Source of the DNA: Dyella lutea
Lineage (GTDB): Bacteria; Pseudomonadota; Gammaproteobacteria; Xanthomonadales; Rhodanobacteraceae
Reading direction: 5' to 3'
NCBI RefSeq assembly: GCF_024158035.1
Contig: NZ_JAMZEK010000003.1
Coordinates: 1-64,000 of the forward strand
DNA length: 64,000 nt
Below are positions 41,378-52,138 of the stretch, piece after piece. The stretch's first letter is position 1; every line of letters begins with the position of its first letter. The position numbers and the translations under genes were made by a program. The notes under the pieces were generated by a model, which saw only the letters and a list, made by a program, of their open reading frames with translations, was not told the origin of the DNA and ran no database searches.

Positions 41378-44300
41378 TCAGTGGAAGTCGCGCGAGCTTG
41401 TTGCCAGTGCACCCAGCAGCTCGCTGAGGTCGGTGAGGCGGTGGGCGAGCAGGTGGCGGACGCCGTCGACGTGCTGCCACTGGCCATCGACCATCAGCAG
41501 GCGCGAACCGATCAGGGCGCGGCGTTGCTGTTCCGCGATGTGTCGCCAGACGATGACGTTGATCGGCCCGTGCTCGTCTTCCATGGTGACGAAGATGACC
41601 CCGCTGGCGGTGCCCGGTTGTTGCCGCGTGGTGACCAGGCCGGCGGTGCGTACGGCGATGCCGTGGCGGGCGTGTTCCAGTTCGCGCGAATCGCGGCAGC
41701 GTCGTGCCCTGAGTTGCGCACGCAGCTGGCGCAGCGGATGGTCGCCGAGGGTGAGGCCGGTGCGGGCGTAGTCGGCTGCGGTGTCCTCGGCGCGGGTGGG
41801 GGGCGGCAACACGATGGCGTCCTCTCTGCTGGCCTGGCCTTCGAACAGCGGCAGCTGGGCCTGGATGCCGGTGACCGCCCAGCGCGCGCGGTGACGATGC
41901 CCGGCCAGCCCGCGCAGTGCGCCGGCTTCGGCAAGGGCTTCGCGTTGCGGGCGGCTGAGATCGGCGCGCAGGCACAGGTCTTCGGCATCGCGGAAGGGCT
42001 GCTGTCCACGGCTGGTCACCAGCCGCTGCGCGGCTTCCTCGCCGAGCCCGGCAACCATGCGCAGGCCCAGCCGCAGCGCCGGTTGGCCGCGGGCGTTGCG
42101 CGGATCATCCTCCAGCGTGCAGTCCCAGTCGCTGTGGCGCACGTCGACCGGATGCACGGTGACCCGGCCAACGCGGCGCAGCTCCTGCACGATCTGGCTG
42201 GGTCCGTAGAAGCCCATCGGCTGCGCGTTGAGCAGGGCGCAGGCGAAGGCGGCCGGCTCGTGGCACTTCAGCCAGCAGCTCACGTAGACCAGGTTGGCGA
42301 AGCTGGCTGCGTGCGATTCGGGAAAGCCGTAGGAGCCGAAGCCCTTGATCTGCTCGAACAGCTGCGCGGCGAATTCATCCGTGTAGCCGAGTCGGAGCAG
42401 GCCGGCGGTGATGCGCAGGCGGTGCGGTTCCATGCCGCCGTGGCGTTTCCAGGCGGCCATCGAGCGGCGCAGCTGGTCGGCCTCGCCCGGCGTGTAGTCG
42501 GCCGCGACGATGGCCAGCTTCATCACCTGCTCCTGGAACAGCGGCACGCCTTCGGTCTTGGTGAAGATCGACGCCACGCTCGGGTGGTGCGGCATCTTCG
42601 GGCCGCGGCCATGCCGGCGTTCCAGGTAGGGGTGCACCATGTTGCCCTGGATCGGCCCGGGTCGGACGATCGCCACCTGGATCACCAGGTCGTAGAAGGT
42701 CTTTGGCCGCAAGCGCGGCAGCATCGCCATCTGCGCGCGGCTCTCGATTTGGAACACGCCGACGGTCTCGGCGCGGCGGATCATTTCATACGTGGCCTCG
42801 TCCTCCTGCGGCAGCGAGGCGAGGGTGGGGAAATCGCGGTCGCCGCGCTGGTTGCGATGCGCGCGCAGCAGGTTCAGGCACTTGTGCAGGCAGGTGAGCA
42901 TGCCCAGCGCGAGGCAGTCGACCTTGAGCATGCGCATGTACTCGAGGTCGTCCTTCTCCCACTGGATCACAGTGCGGTTGGCCATGGCGGCGTTCTCCAC
43001 CGGCACCAGGCTGTCCAGCGCGGTGTCGCTGATGACGAAGCCGCCGACGTGCTGCGAGAGGTGCCGTGGGAAGTCGACCAGCAGGCGGGTCAGGTGCAGC
43101 ACGCGGCGGATCAGCGGGCTGTCCGGGTCGAAGCCGCCTTCGTGCAGCAGCACCGGCAGCGGCGTGTCGCCGAGGCCGCGACCGAAGATCCGGCTGAGCG
43201 CGTTGACCTGGTCCATCGGCAAACCCAGCGCACGGGCCACGTCGCGCACCGCGCTCTTGCCGCGGTAGCGGATCACCGTGGCGGCCAGCGCGGCGCGTTC
43301 GCGGCCGTATTTGCGATAGATGTACTGGATCACCTCCTCGCGGCGTTCGTGCTCGAAGTCGACGTCGATGTCGGGTGGCTCGCGGCGCTCGATCGAGATG
43401 AAGCGCTCGGTCAGCAGGTCGATCTTGTCGGGGTTGACCTCGGTGACGCCGAGCGCGAAGCACACCGCCGAGTTGGCCGCCGAGCCGCGGCCCTGGCAGA
43501 GGATGTCGCGGCTGCGGGCGAAGCGGACGATGTCGGATACGGTGAGGAAGTAGGCCTCGTAGTCGAGCTGGCGGATCAACTTCAACTCGTGCTCGATGCG
43601 GGCACGTACTGCGGGCGTCTCGCCTTCCGGCCAGCGCCAGCGGATGCCTTCCTCGGTAAGCTGGCGCAGCCATGAGGCGGCGGTGTGACCGTCGGGTACC
43701 AGCTCCTTCGGGTAGCGGTAGTGGATGCTGCGTAGGTCGAAGCTGCAGCGCGCGGCGATATGCAGGCTCTCTTCCATCAGCGCGGCCGGGTAGTTCGCCG
43801 CCAGCACCTCGCGCCGGCGCAGGTGGCGTTCGCCGTTGGGGAACAGCCTGTCGCCGATGGCGGCCACGCTGGCACGGTGACGAATCGCAGTGAGCATGTC
43901 CTGCAGCGCACGGCGGCCGCGCACGTGCATGTGCACGTCGCCGCTGGCGACCAGCGGCAGGCCCAGCGTGGCGGCCAGTTCAGTGAGCGTCTGCAGGCGC
44001 CCAGCATCGTCCGGGCCGTGGTGCAGTTCGACCGCCAGCCAGCAGCGGCCGGCAAAGGTCTTCGCCATCCATTGGCCGTACTCGGCCTCGGGCGTGGCCG
44101 CTGGCAGCCACAGTGCGAGGGTGCCAGGCAGACCGTCGGCGAGGTCCTCGCGCACGAGGTGGTACGCGCCCTTGCCGGTGCGGCGCCGGCCCAGGGTGAT
44201 CAGCCGGCACAGCCGGGTATAGCCGGCGTGGTCCTCGCACAGCAGCACCAGCTTCGGGCCGTCGGCGAGCTGGAACTCGGCGCCGACGATCAGCCGCACG

Positions 44301-44593
44301 GCCGGCGGCTCGCCCTCGGCCGGGCGGGTGGCGTCCTGCGCGCGCAGTGCCTGGACGATGCCGGCCATCGAGCATTCGTCGGTGATCGCCAGCGCGGTGT
44401 AGCCGAGCCCCTGCGCGCGGGCGAACAGTTCCTCCGCGTGCGAGGCGCCGCGCTGGAAAGAGTAGGGCGACAGGCAGTGCAGCTCGGCGTAGCCGGGCGG
44501 TTCAGGGGCAGGTGGCGTCGAGGGGCACGGGGGCGCGTCGGCGGGATCGTTGCCCGCGACGACGCGCAGCCGTGGCCGCGCGCCCCGGCTCAT
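41378..44593 (-). CDS. dnaE2: Error-prone DNA polymerase DnaE2 (ImuC)
   Basis: A 1071-aa C-family polymerase for SOS translesion synthesis, acting with ImuA and ImuB. The N-terminal PHP domain starts [20 protein letters not shown], as in DnaE2 rather than DnaE1; the palm carries the metal aspartates in [20 protein letters not shown], and the C-terminal part has an OB fold ([20 protein letters not shown]) but no beta-clamp motif of the DnaE1 kind that I can confirm. ATG at 44593 overlaps the imuB stop by four bases; the frame remains open upstream over imuB but that is not homologous. Last gene of the lexA-imuA-imuB-dnaE2 cassette, ending 41 bases from tRNA-Leu. Confidence 0.96.
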   Translation of the reverse strand: MSRGARPRLRVVAGNDPADAPPCPSTPPAPEPPGYAELHCLSPYSFQRGASHAEELFARAQGLGYTALAITDECSMAGIVQALRAQDATRPAEGEPPAVRLIVGAEFQLADGPKLVLLCEDHAGYTRLCRLITLGRRRTGKGAYHLVREDLADGLPGTLALWLPAATPEAEYGQWMAKTFAGRCWLAVELHHGPDDAGRLQTLTELAATLGLPLVASGDVHMHVRGRRALQDMLTAIRHRASVAAIGDRLFPNGERHLRRREVLAANYPAALMEESLHIAARCSFDLRSIHYRYPKELVPDGHTAASWLRQLTEEGIRWRWPEGETPAVRARIEHELKLIRQLDYEAYFLTVSDIVRFARSRDILCQGRGSAANSAVCFALGVTEVNPDKIDLLTERFISIERREPPDIDVDFEHERREEVIQYIYRKYGRERAALAATVIRYRGKSAVRDVARALGLPMDQVNALSRIFGRGLGDTPLPVLLHEGGFDPDSPLIRRVLHLTRLLVDFPRHLSQHVGGFVISDTALDSLVPVENAAMANRTVIQWEKDDLEYMRMLKVDCLALGMLTCLHKCLNLLRAHRNQRGDRDFPTLASLPQEDEATYEMIRRAETVGVFQIESRAQMAMLPRLRPKTFYDLVIQVAIVRPGPIQGNMVHPYLERRHGRGPKMPHHPSVASIFTKTEGVPLFQEQVMKLAIVAADYTPGEADQLRRSMAAWKRHGGMEPHRLRITAGLLRLGYTDEFAAQLFEQIKGFGSYGFPESHAASFANLVYVSCWLKCHEPAAFACALLNAQPMGFYGPSQIVQELRRVGRVTVHPVDVRHSDWDCTLEDDPRNARGQPALRLGLRMVAGLGEEAAQRLVTSRGQQPFRDAEDLCLRADLSRPQREALAEAGALRGLAGHRHRARWAVTGIQAQLPLFEGQASREDAIVLPPPTRAEDTAADYARTGLTLGDHPLRQLRAQLRARRCRDSRELEHARHGIAVRTAGLVTTRQQPGTASGVIFVTMEDEHGPINVIVWRHIAEQQRRALIGSRLLMVDGQWQHVDGVRHLLAHRLTDLSELLGALATSSRDFH

Positions 44594-46023
44594 GCGAACC
44601 ATCCGTGCAGCATCCAGCCGGCCAGCGTCTCCGGTCGCTCGCCGGCCGGGCAGAACGCCCAGGCGCGCTGGCCTTCGGCGGTTTCCAGCACGTAGTAGTC
44701 GCGACGCAGGTCGCCGCCGTCCCACCAGCCGCTCTCGATGCGCTCGGGACCGGCCAGCACGCGCAGGCCGTGCGAGCGCAGCGGCACCGGTTGCGGCAGC
44801 AGCCAGGTCGGACGCGGCAGCGTGCTCGGTGTGGCCGGCCGGCGGGCGTCGTCGGCGATGCGCTGGGCGTGTTCCGGGCGCGGATCGGGGGTGGCTTCCA
44901 GCCGGTACACGGCGTCGTCGCCCAGCCGGGCGCGCAGCCGCTCCTGCAATTGCGCCAGCGGCAGGGCGTGTTCGGGACGCGGGTCGAACAGGTCGCGGCC
45001 ACCGGGCACGAACGGCGGCAGCTCGTCGGCGCGCAGGCGCAACCATTCCACCGGGCGCTCGAGCACGAGGCGCTCCAGCCGGCTGCGTGCCGATTCGAAC
45101 AGGGCACTGGCCTCACGCTCGGGTTGCAGCAGGCCGACCACCACCCGCGTCGGTGCCTGGCCGCGATGGCCCAGGCTGAGCACGAAGCGCTGCACGCCGC
45201 CGTCGCGGCCGGCGAGGAACGCGGCCAGATCACCGGTGAGGCGGCGCAGCGGGAAGGCCAGTGCGGCGAGGTTTTCCACGTCGAAGTTGAAGGCGATGCG
45301 CGCGTCGAAACGGTCCGGCGGCAGGTAGCGTGGGCGCGGGACTGGGCGTTCGCCGAGCAGGTCGTCCAGATGCTCCAGCAGGGCCGCACCGAAGCGCCGG
45401 CGCAGGCCGGCGCGCGGCAAGGCGAGCAGGGCGCCGAGGCGATGCACGCCCATGCGGGCGAAGGCCTCGTGCAGGTCACCGGGCAGGTGGGCGTGGAGCA
45501 GCGGCAGTTTCGCCAGTTGCGCGCGCAGCCGGGTCGGATCGGTCAGCGCGGCACCATCGGCGGCATCGGCCAGTGCCCGCGCGGCCAGCGGTGTCGGCGC
45601 CAGCGCGAGGCGGTGGCGGAACCCCATCGCGGCCAGGTCGTCGCGCAGCTTCTTTTCGAAGCCGGGCCAGTCGCCGAACAGGCGCTGGCTGCGCTGCACC
45701 TCCAGCGCAATGGCGTCGCCGGACAGGCGCAGTACCTCGGCGCTGTAGCGGTAGGCCCAGGCGGCAAGCAGGTCGTGCTGGCGCATCGTGAGCGCCACGT
45801 CGTGGGCCACCGCATCGAAACGGGCGAGCAGGGCGTGGGCGGTGGTCAGCGGCTGTCCGGGAGCGATGCCGGCCGCGCGGGCGGCCTCATCGGCGTCGAG
45901 GACGTGGCGTGCCTGCAATCGGCCGTCGATCAGCACCAGCGGCGGCGCGTCGGCGTCCGGCGGTCGACGGCGGAGGAGCGTGTCCAGCGCCAGGTGCGGC
46001 AGCACGATGCAGGCCCACAGCAT
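44590..46023 (-). CDS. imuB: ImuB, catalytically dead Y-family polymerase homologue
   Basis: A 477-aa scaffold of the mutasome that links ImuA, DnaE2 and the beta clamp. It resembles DinB/Y-family polymerases ([35 protein letters not shown]) but the metal-binding acidic residues are not in place: the N-terminus reads [12 protein letters not shown] where active enzymes have DMDxFFAxVE, and the SxDE motif region reads [12 protein letters not shown]. This matches the ImuB class. It is 9 bases after imuA and overlaps dnaE2, so all are translationally linked. Confidence 0.92.
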   Translation of the reverse strand: MLWACIVLPHLALDTLLRRRPPDADAPPLVLIDGRLQARHVLDADEAARAAGIAPGQPLTTAHALLARFDAVAHDVALTMRQHDLLAAWAYRYSAEVLRLSGDAIALEVQRSQRLFGDWPGFEKKLRDDLAAMGFRHRLALAPTPLAARALADAADGAALTDPTRLRAQLAKLPLLHAHLPGDLHEAFARMGVHRLGALLALPRAGLRRRFGAALLEHLDDLLGERPVPRPRYLPPDRFDARIAFNFDVENLAALAFPLRRLTGDLAAFLAGRDGGVQRFVLSLGHRGQAPTRVVVGLLQPEREASALFESARSRLERLVLERPVEWLRLRADELPPFVPGGRDLFDPRPEHALPLAQLQERLRARLGDDAVYRLEATPDPRPEHAQRIADDARRPATPSTLPRPTWLLPQPVPLRSHGLRVLAGPERIESGWWDGGDLRRDYYVLETAEGQRAWAFCPAGERPETLAGWMLHGWFA

Positions 46024-46032
46024 GGCGCGACC

Positions 46033-46656
46033 TCATGCGCCTGCGCGCGTCAGTGGAAACGCCTGCGCCGGCGGCTGGCCGCCGCGGCATTTGCGCACCC
46101 GCCACTGCGGCTGCGGGCGGGTTTCCAGTTCGATGCGCAAGGCGGCCGGTGAGGCATGCTGGACGTGGCGGTGGTCGCGGAACAGGAAGGCCGGCGTACG
46201 ACCGGTATCGGCGGCGACCTGCAGGCGGCGCAGCGCGCGGTCGTCGGCCTCGCCGGGCCAGCCCAGCACGGCGCCGCAGGCGGCACTGCGCAGACCCTGT
46301 TCCATCGCCCACAGAATTTCGCTGCCGACAGCGCGGACCACCAGCACGTGGCACATGTCCACGCCGCGGGCCGACCAGCCGGCGACGCCGGGCAGGTAGG
46401 GCGGCGCCACTACCAGCACGGGGCGCTCGCGCGTGGCCAGCCGGCCCAGCGCCGGCAGCACCAGTTGCAGCTCGCCCACGCCGTCGGCCGGCAGCAGCAG
46501 TTCGCTCAATGCGTGGGCCGGCCAGCCGCCCTGCGGCAGGGCGTCGTCCAGCATCGGCCAGCCGCTGGGAATGCCGTCGGCGGGCGCCGGCCGCGCGTGC
46601 CCGTGCCAGACCTGGCGGCTCTCCAGCAACGGCGTCAATGACAACAGCTCGGCCAT
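46033..46656 (-). CDS. imuA: ImuA, SOS mutasome accessory (RecA-like)
   Basis: A 207-aa protein of the ImuA/SulA-RecA-like group required for DnaE2-dependent mutagenesis; it interacts with ImuB and RecA. The family features are the N-terminal segment WHGHARPAPADGIPSGWPML followed by LPQGGWPAHALSELLLP, a RecA-like core strand (RPVLVVAPPYLPG) and the conserved C-terminal LRIELETRP. No canonical Walker A is evident, normal for ImuA. It starts 3 bases after the lexA stop. Confidence 0.9.
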   Translation of the reverse strand: MAELLSLTPLLESRQVWHGHARPAPADGIPSGWPMLDDALPQGGWPAHALSELLLPADGVGELQLVLPALGRLATRERPVLVVAPPYLPGVAGWSARGVDMCHVLVVRAVGSEILWAMEQGLRSAACGAVLGWPGEADDRALRRLQVAADTGRTPAFLFRDHRHVQHASPAALRIELETRPQPQWRVRKCRGGQPPAQAFPLTRAGA

Positions 46657-46659
46657 GGC

Positions 46660-47274
46660 TCAGCCCTGCCGGATCAGGCCGGCGAACAGGCCTTCGATGG
46701 CGAAGTCCTCGCGGGGATCGGGATCGATCGGCGCATGCCCGGCACTGCGCGGCAGCAGGCGCAGCTGGCTGCCCCGGCGGTGCAGCCGCTTCACCGTGAA
46801 GCCGTCGCCGACGCGCGCTACCACGGTCTGGCCGTGCCGTGCCTCGGGCGTGGCATGCACGCCGATCAGGTCGCCGTCGAGGATGCCGTCGTCGCGCATC
46901 GAGTCGCCCTGCACGCGCAGCAGGTAGTCCGGACGCAGCCGGAACAGGGCCGGGTCCAGCCGCAGCACGCGTTCGGCCTCCGCACTCGAGTCGATTGGCC
47001 GGCCGGCGGCGACACGGCCGAGCAGGGGCAGGGCGAGCAGGTCGTCGACCGGTGCCGGCGCGGGTGCATCCAGCAGGCGGATGCCGCGGGCACGGTTCGG
47101 CAGCAGGGCGATGCGGCCCTTGGCTTCCAGCGCGCGCAGGTGCTTGGCCACCGCGTTGACGTGCTCGATGCCGACCGCCGCGGCGATCTCCTGCAGCGTC
47201 GGCGGCATGCCTTCGGCGGCCGCGTGGCGGTGCAGGATGGCGAGGATTTCGGCCTGGCGGGGGGTGAGTGTCAT
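46660..47274 (-). CDS. lexA: LexA repressor (LexA2 type) heading the mutasome operon
   Basis: A 204-aa SOS repressor. The N-terminal winged helix is LTPRQAEILAILHRHAAAEG then PTLQEIAAAVGIEHVNAVAK; the autocleavage site is Ala90-Gly91 (LGRVAAGRP), with catalytic Ser125 in GDSMRDD and Lys162 in GDGFTVKRL. The recognition helix differs from the usual LexA, so this is probably the second LexA (LexA2) that controls its own mutagenesis cassette in Xanthomonadales and Pseudomonas. ATG at 47274 is used; ATG at 47286 (MIYTM) is possible. Both starts follow AGGTGG on this strand. Confidence 0.93.
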   Translation of the reverse strand: MTLTPRQAEILAILHRHAAAEGMPPTLQEIAAAVGIEHVNAVAKHLRALEAKGRIALLPNRARGIRLLDAPAPAPVDDLLALPLLGRVAAGRPIDSSAEAERVLRLDPALFRLRPDYLLRVQGDSMRDDGILDGDLIGVHATPEARHGQTVVARVGDGFTVKRLHRRGSQLRLLPRSAGHAPIDPDPREDFAIEGLFAGLIRQG

Positions 47275-47276
47275 GG

Positions 47277-47290
47277 TGTAAATCATTCCA
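47277..47290. promoter_or_regulatory. Candidate LexA2 operator
   Basis: TGTA-AATCAT-TCCA just before the lexA start resembles the TGTA-N6-TACA form reported for Xanthomonas LexA2, with one mismatch in the second half-site. It would overlap the ribosome-binding region. Candidate only. Confidence 0.4.
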
Positions 47291-47439
47291 CCTGTTGGGC
47301 GGCTTGCCAAGCCGTGCCGTGCAGTGGAACCGGGGGCTTTCTCAGCGCCTGCGACGTGCCGTCATGCGGCGGCGCGTCATCGCCGGAAGCCGGCGGTGCA
47401 GGCTAGAATGGCCGGATCATTCGACCCGCTGGAGGCTGC

Positions 47440-48609
47440 ATGGCTGCCCGTCTTGACCCGCTCGACCTGTACGACGTTCGTTCGCTGCTCACCGACGAGG
47501 AGCGCATGGTGCAGGATGCAGTGGGCCGCTTCGTCGACGAGAAGGTGCTGCCGATCATCGGCGACTGCTTCGACCAGGGCCGCTTCCCGAAGGAACTGAT
47601 CCCGGAGATCGCCTCGCTGGGCCTGCTCGGCGCGACCATTCCGGAGCAGTACGGCTGCGCCGGCATGAACGGTGTCAGCTACGGCCTGATCTGTCAGGAG
47701 CTGGAGCGCGGCGATTCCGGCCTGCGCAGCTTCGCCTCGGTGCAGAGCTCGCTGTGCATGTACCCGATCTACGCCTACGGCACCGAAGAGCAGAAGATGC
47801 AGTACCTGCCGAAGATGGCGGCGGGCGAGATCATCGGCTGCTTCGGCCTCACCGAACCGCACGGCGGTTCCGACCCGGCCAACATGAAGACCCACGCCAA
47901 GAAGGACGGCGGCGACTGGGTCATCAACGGCGCCAAGATGTGGATCACCAACGGCAACCTGGCGAACATCGCGATCGTCTGGGCGCAGACCGAGGACGGC
48001 ATCCAGGGCTTCATCGTGCCGACCGACAGCAAGGGCTTCACCGCGCAGGAAGTGCATAAGAAGATGAGCCTGCGCGCCTCGGTCACCAGCGCGCTGTTCT
48101 TCGACAACGTGCGCGTGCCCGAAGCCAACCGCCTGCCCAACGTGAAGGGCCTGAAGGGCCCGCTGGGCTGCCTCACCCAGGCGCGCTACGGCATCACCTG
48201 GGGCCCGATCGGCGCGGCCCAGGCCTGCCTCAAGGAAGTGCTCGACTACACCGCCGAGCGCGTGCTGTTCGGCCGTCCGCTGGCCGCCAACCAGGCGGTG
48301 CAGATCAAGATGGCCGGGATGGCCCGCCGCATCACGATGGCGCAGCTGCTGTCGCTGCAGCTCGGCCGCCTGAAGGATGCCGGCAAGATGCAGCCGACCC
48401 AGGTGTCGTTGGCCAAGTGGAACAACTGCCGCATGGCCATCGACATCGCGCGCGAGTGCCGCGACATCCTCGGCGGTGCCGGCATCACCACCGAGCATAC
48501 GGCGATCCGCCACGCGCTGAACCTGGAGTCGGTGATCACCTACGAGGGCACCGAGACGGTGCACCAGCTGGTGGTGGGCCGCGAGCTGACGGGCATCAAC
48601 GCGTTCTGA
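47440..48609 (+). CDS. gcdH: Glutaryl-CoA dehydrogenase
   Basis: A 389-aa acyl-CoA dehydrogenase, FAD-dependent, that oxidises and decarboxylates glutaryl-CoA from lysine, tryptophan and hydroxylysine breakdown to crotonyl-CoA. Family marks are FGLTEPHGGSDPANMKTHAK for FAD and substrate binding, LRASVTSALFFDNVRVPEAN with the SVT pattern used by GcdH, and the catalytic base Glu369 in ITYEGTETVHQL. TARYGITWGPIG further supports GcdH over other acyl-CoA dehydrogenases. ATG at 47440 follows TGGAGG. Divergent from the lexA cassette; monocistronic here. Confidence 0.92.
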   Translation: MAARLDPLDLYDVRSLLTDEERMVQDAVGRFVDEKVLPIIGDCFDQGRFPKELIPEIASLGLLGATIPEQYGCAGMNGVSYGLICQELERGDSGLRSFASVQSSLCMYPIYAYGTEEQKMQYLPKMAAGEIIGCFGLTEPHGGSDPANMKTHAKKDGGDWVINGAKMWITNGNLANIAIVWAQTEDGIQGFIVPTDSKGFTAQEVHKKMSLRASVTSALFFDNVRVPEANRLPNVKGLKGPLGCLTQARYGITWGPIGAAQACLKEVLDYTAERVLFGRPLAANQAVQIKMAGMARRITMAQLLSLQLGRLKDAGKMQPTQVSLAKWNNCRMAIDIARECRDILGGAGITTEHTAIRHALNLESVITYEGTETVHQLVVGRELTGINAF

Positions 48610-48625
48610 CGGTTGGTGCAAGGAA

Positions 48626-48726
48626 CACCCTCGCCGTCATCCCAGCGCAGGCTGGGATCCAGTGCCTTTGCCGTCACGGCAGAGAGACGCTGGATTCCGG
48701 CTTTCGCCGGAATGATGGTGAGGGCG
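48626..48726. repeat. Dispersed inverted-repeat element
   Basis: Two 37-base arms (48626-48662 and 48690-48726) are imperfect complements differing mainly by transitions, bracketing 27 bases. The motifs GTCATCCCAGC, GGCTGGGATCCAG and CTGGATTCCGGC belong to a common repeat family in proteobacterial genomes. It fills the space between gcdH and the acetyltransferase gene. Confidence 0.78.
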
Positions 48727-48757
48727 AACAGATATCCCAGGCCAGAGTGTCCCTAGC

Positions 48758-49300
48758 ATGAGCTGGCAAGACCTCCGCATCGAAACCGATCGCCTGATCC
48801 TGCGCCCGACCCGGCCGGAGGATTTCGAAGGCTGGGTGCAACTGATGGGCGACGAGGAGAACTCGCGCCACATCGGCGGTCCGCAGCCGCGGGCGGTCGC
48901 CTGGCGCGGCTTCCTCACGATGGCCGGGGCGTGGGCGATCCAGGGCTACGGCATGTTCTCGGTGATCGAGAAGGCCAGCGGCCGCTGGATCGGCCGGCTC
49001 GGTCCCTGGTGCCCCGAGGGCTGGCCCGGCACCGAGGTCGGCTGGGGGCTGCTGCGCGAGGCCTGGGGCAAGGGTTACGCCACCGAGGGTTCGGTCGCCG
49101 CGATCGACTGGGCGTTCGAGCACCTGGGCTGGAGCGAGGTGATCCACACCATCGCGCCGGACAACCTCGCCTCGCAGGAGGTCGCGCGGCGGCTGGGCTC
49201 CAGCCTGCAGGGGCCGGGGCGTTTGCCCGAGCCGTTCCAGGATATCGTGGTCGAGGTCTGGGGCCAGAGCCGCGAAGCGTGGCTGCGTCGTCGCGCATGA
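48758..49300 (+). CDS. GNAT family N-acetyltransferase (RimJ/RimL type)
   Basis: A 180-aa acetyl-CoA dependent acetyltransferase. The pattern IETDRLILRPTRPEDFEGWV at the N-terminus, VGWGLLREAWGKGYATEGSV (the acetyl-CoA binding motif A, here GKGYATEG) and IHTIAPDNLASQEVARRLGS are those of RimJ/RimL-like enzymes that modify protein N-termini or small molecules. The substrate is not known. Its stop overlaps the following gene by four bases (ATGA), so the two are coupled. Confidence 0.9.
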   Translation: MSWQDLRIETDRLILRPTRPEDFEGWVQLMGDEENSRHIGGPQPRAVAWRGFLTMAGAWAIQGYGMFSVIEKASGRWIGRLGPWCPEGWPGTEVGWGLLREAWGKGYATEGSVAAIDWAFEHLGWSEVIHTIAPDNLASQEVARRLGSSLQGPGRLPEPFQDIVVEVWGQSREAWLRRRA

Positions 49301-49803
49301 GTCACGTGCCGCCCGCGCTGTTTGTCGCACTCACCGAACTGGTGCCCGAGCTGTACGTGCACTGCGCCGAGCCGTGGTGCGTGATCGGCAGCGCCGGCGC
49401 GCGGATGCTCGGTGCCGAGGTGGACGTGGCCGATGTCGACGTGCTGGTGTCGCGTGCCGACGCCGCCACGCTGATCGCGCGCTGGGCCGACCGGAGCGAT
49501 ACCATCCATGCCCCCGCCGACGGCGACCGCTTCCGCTCGCATTTCGCCCGTTTCCGTTTTCCCGGAATGCCGGTGGAAGTGATGGGCGGCCTGGAACTTC
49601 ACGACGACGCGGGCTGGCAGCCGGTGTCGCCGGGCAAGCTGGTGCTGGTTGGACTGCAGGGCCTGGCGGTGCCGGTGCCGGCGCTGGACGAGCAGATCCG
49701 CATCTTCGAATCCTTCGGCCGCGACAAGGACCGTGTGCGTGCCGCGGCTTTGCGCGCGCTGCGCCAGCCAGCTTCCGTACTGCCGATCGTTTCTTCTTCC
49801 TGA
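49297..49803 (+). CDS. Nucleotidyltransferase-fold protein of unknown role
   Basis: A 168-aa protein with the signature of the nucleotidyltransferase superfamily: IGSAGARMLGAEVDVADVDV, in which GS precedes the paired aspartates DVDV, followed by FRFPGMPVEVMGGLELHDDA where a third acidic residue would lie. A helical C-terminus follows. It may act as a small-molecule or tRNA-like transferase, but no family name is certain. The gene is translationally coupled to the GNAT gene (ATGA at 49297-49300), suggesting a shared substrate or a toxin/antitoxin-like or resistance role, all unproven. Confidence 0.65.
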   Translation: MSHVPPALFVALTELVPELYVHCAEPWCVIGSAGARMLGAEVDVADVDVLVSRADAATLIARWADRSDTIHAPADGDRFRSHFARFRFPGMPVEVMGGLELHDDAGWQPVSPGKLVLVGLQGLAVPVPALDEQIRIFESFGRDKDRVRAAALRALRQPASVLPIVSSS

Positions 49804-49846
49804 CGGCTGCCTGCCGCCGCTTTCCGCCTCCCAGACGAATCACGCC

Positions 49847-52114
<2,268 letters not shown>

Positions 52115-52138
52115 GGCCGGTCCGCCGGATGGTCCGGT

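Noticed and set aside
41045-43675. 876-codon open frame on the plus strand
   Set aside because: It is antisense to dnaE2, whose protein matches a known family end to end; long antisense frames are common in GC-rich DNA.
44594-45046. Longer DnaE2 N-terminus
   Set aside because: The extra part lies within imuB in another frame and is Arg/Ala/Pro-rich; the ATGA overlap with imuB marks the real start.
48758-49803. Calling the GNAT/nucleotidyltransferase pair a toxin-antitoxin system
   Set aside because: Overlap alone is not evidence; both proteins are larger than typical type II partners and neither shows a toxin family motif (for example TacT or MenT/HepT-MNT hallmark sequences) that I can confirm.
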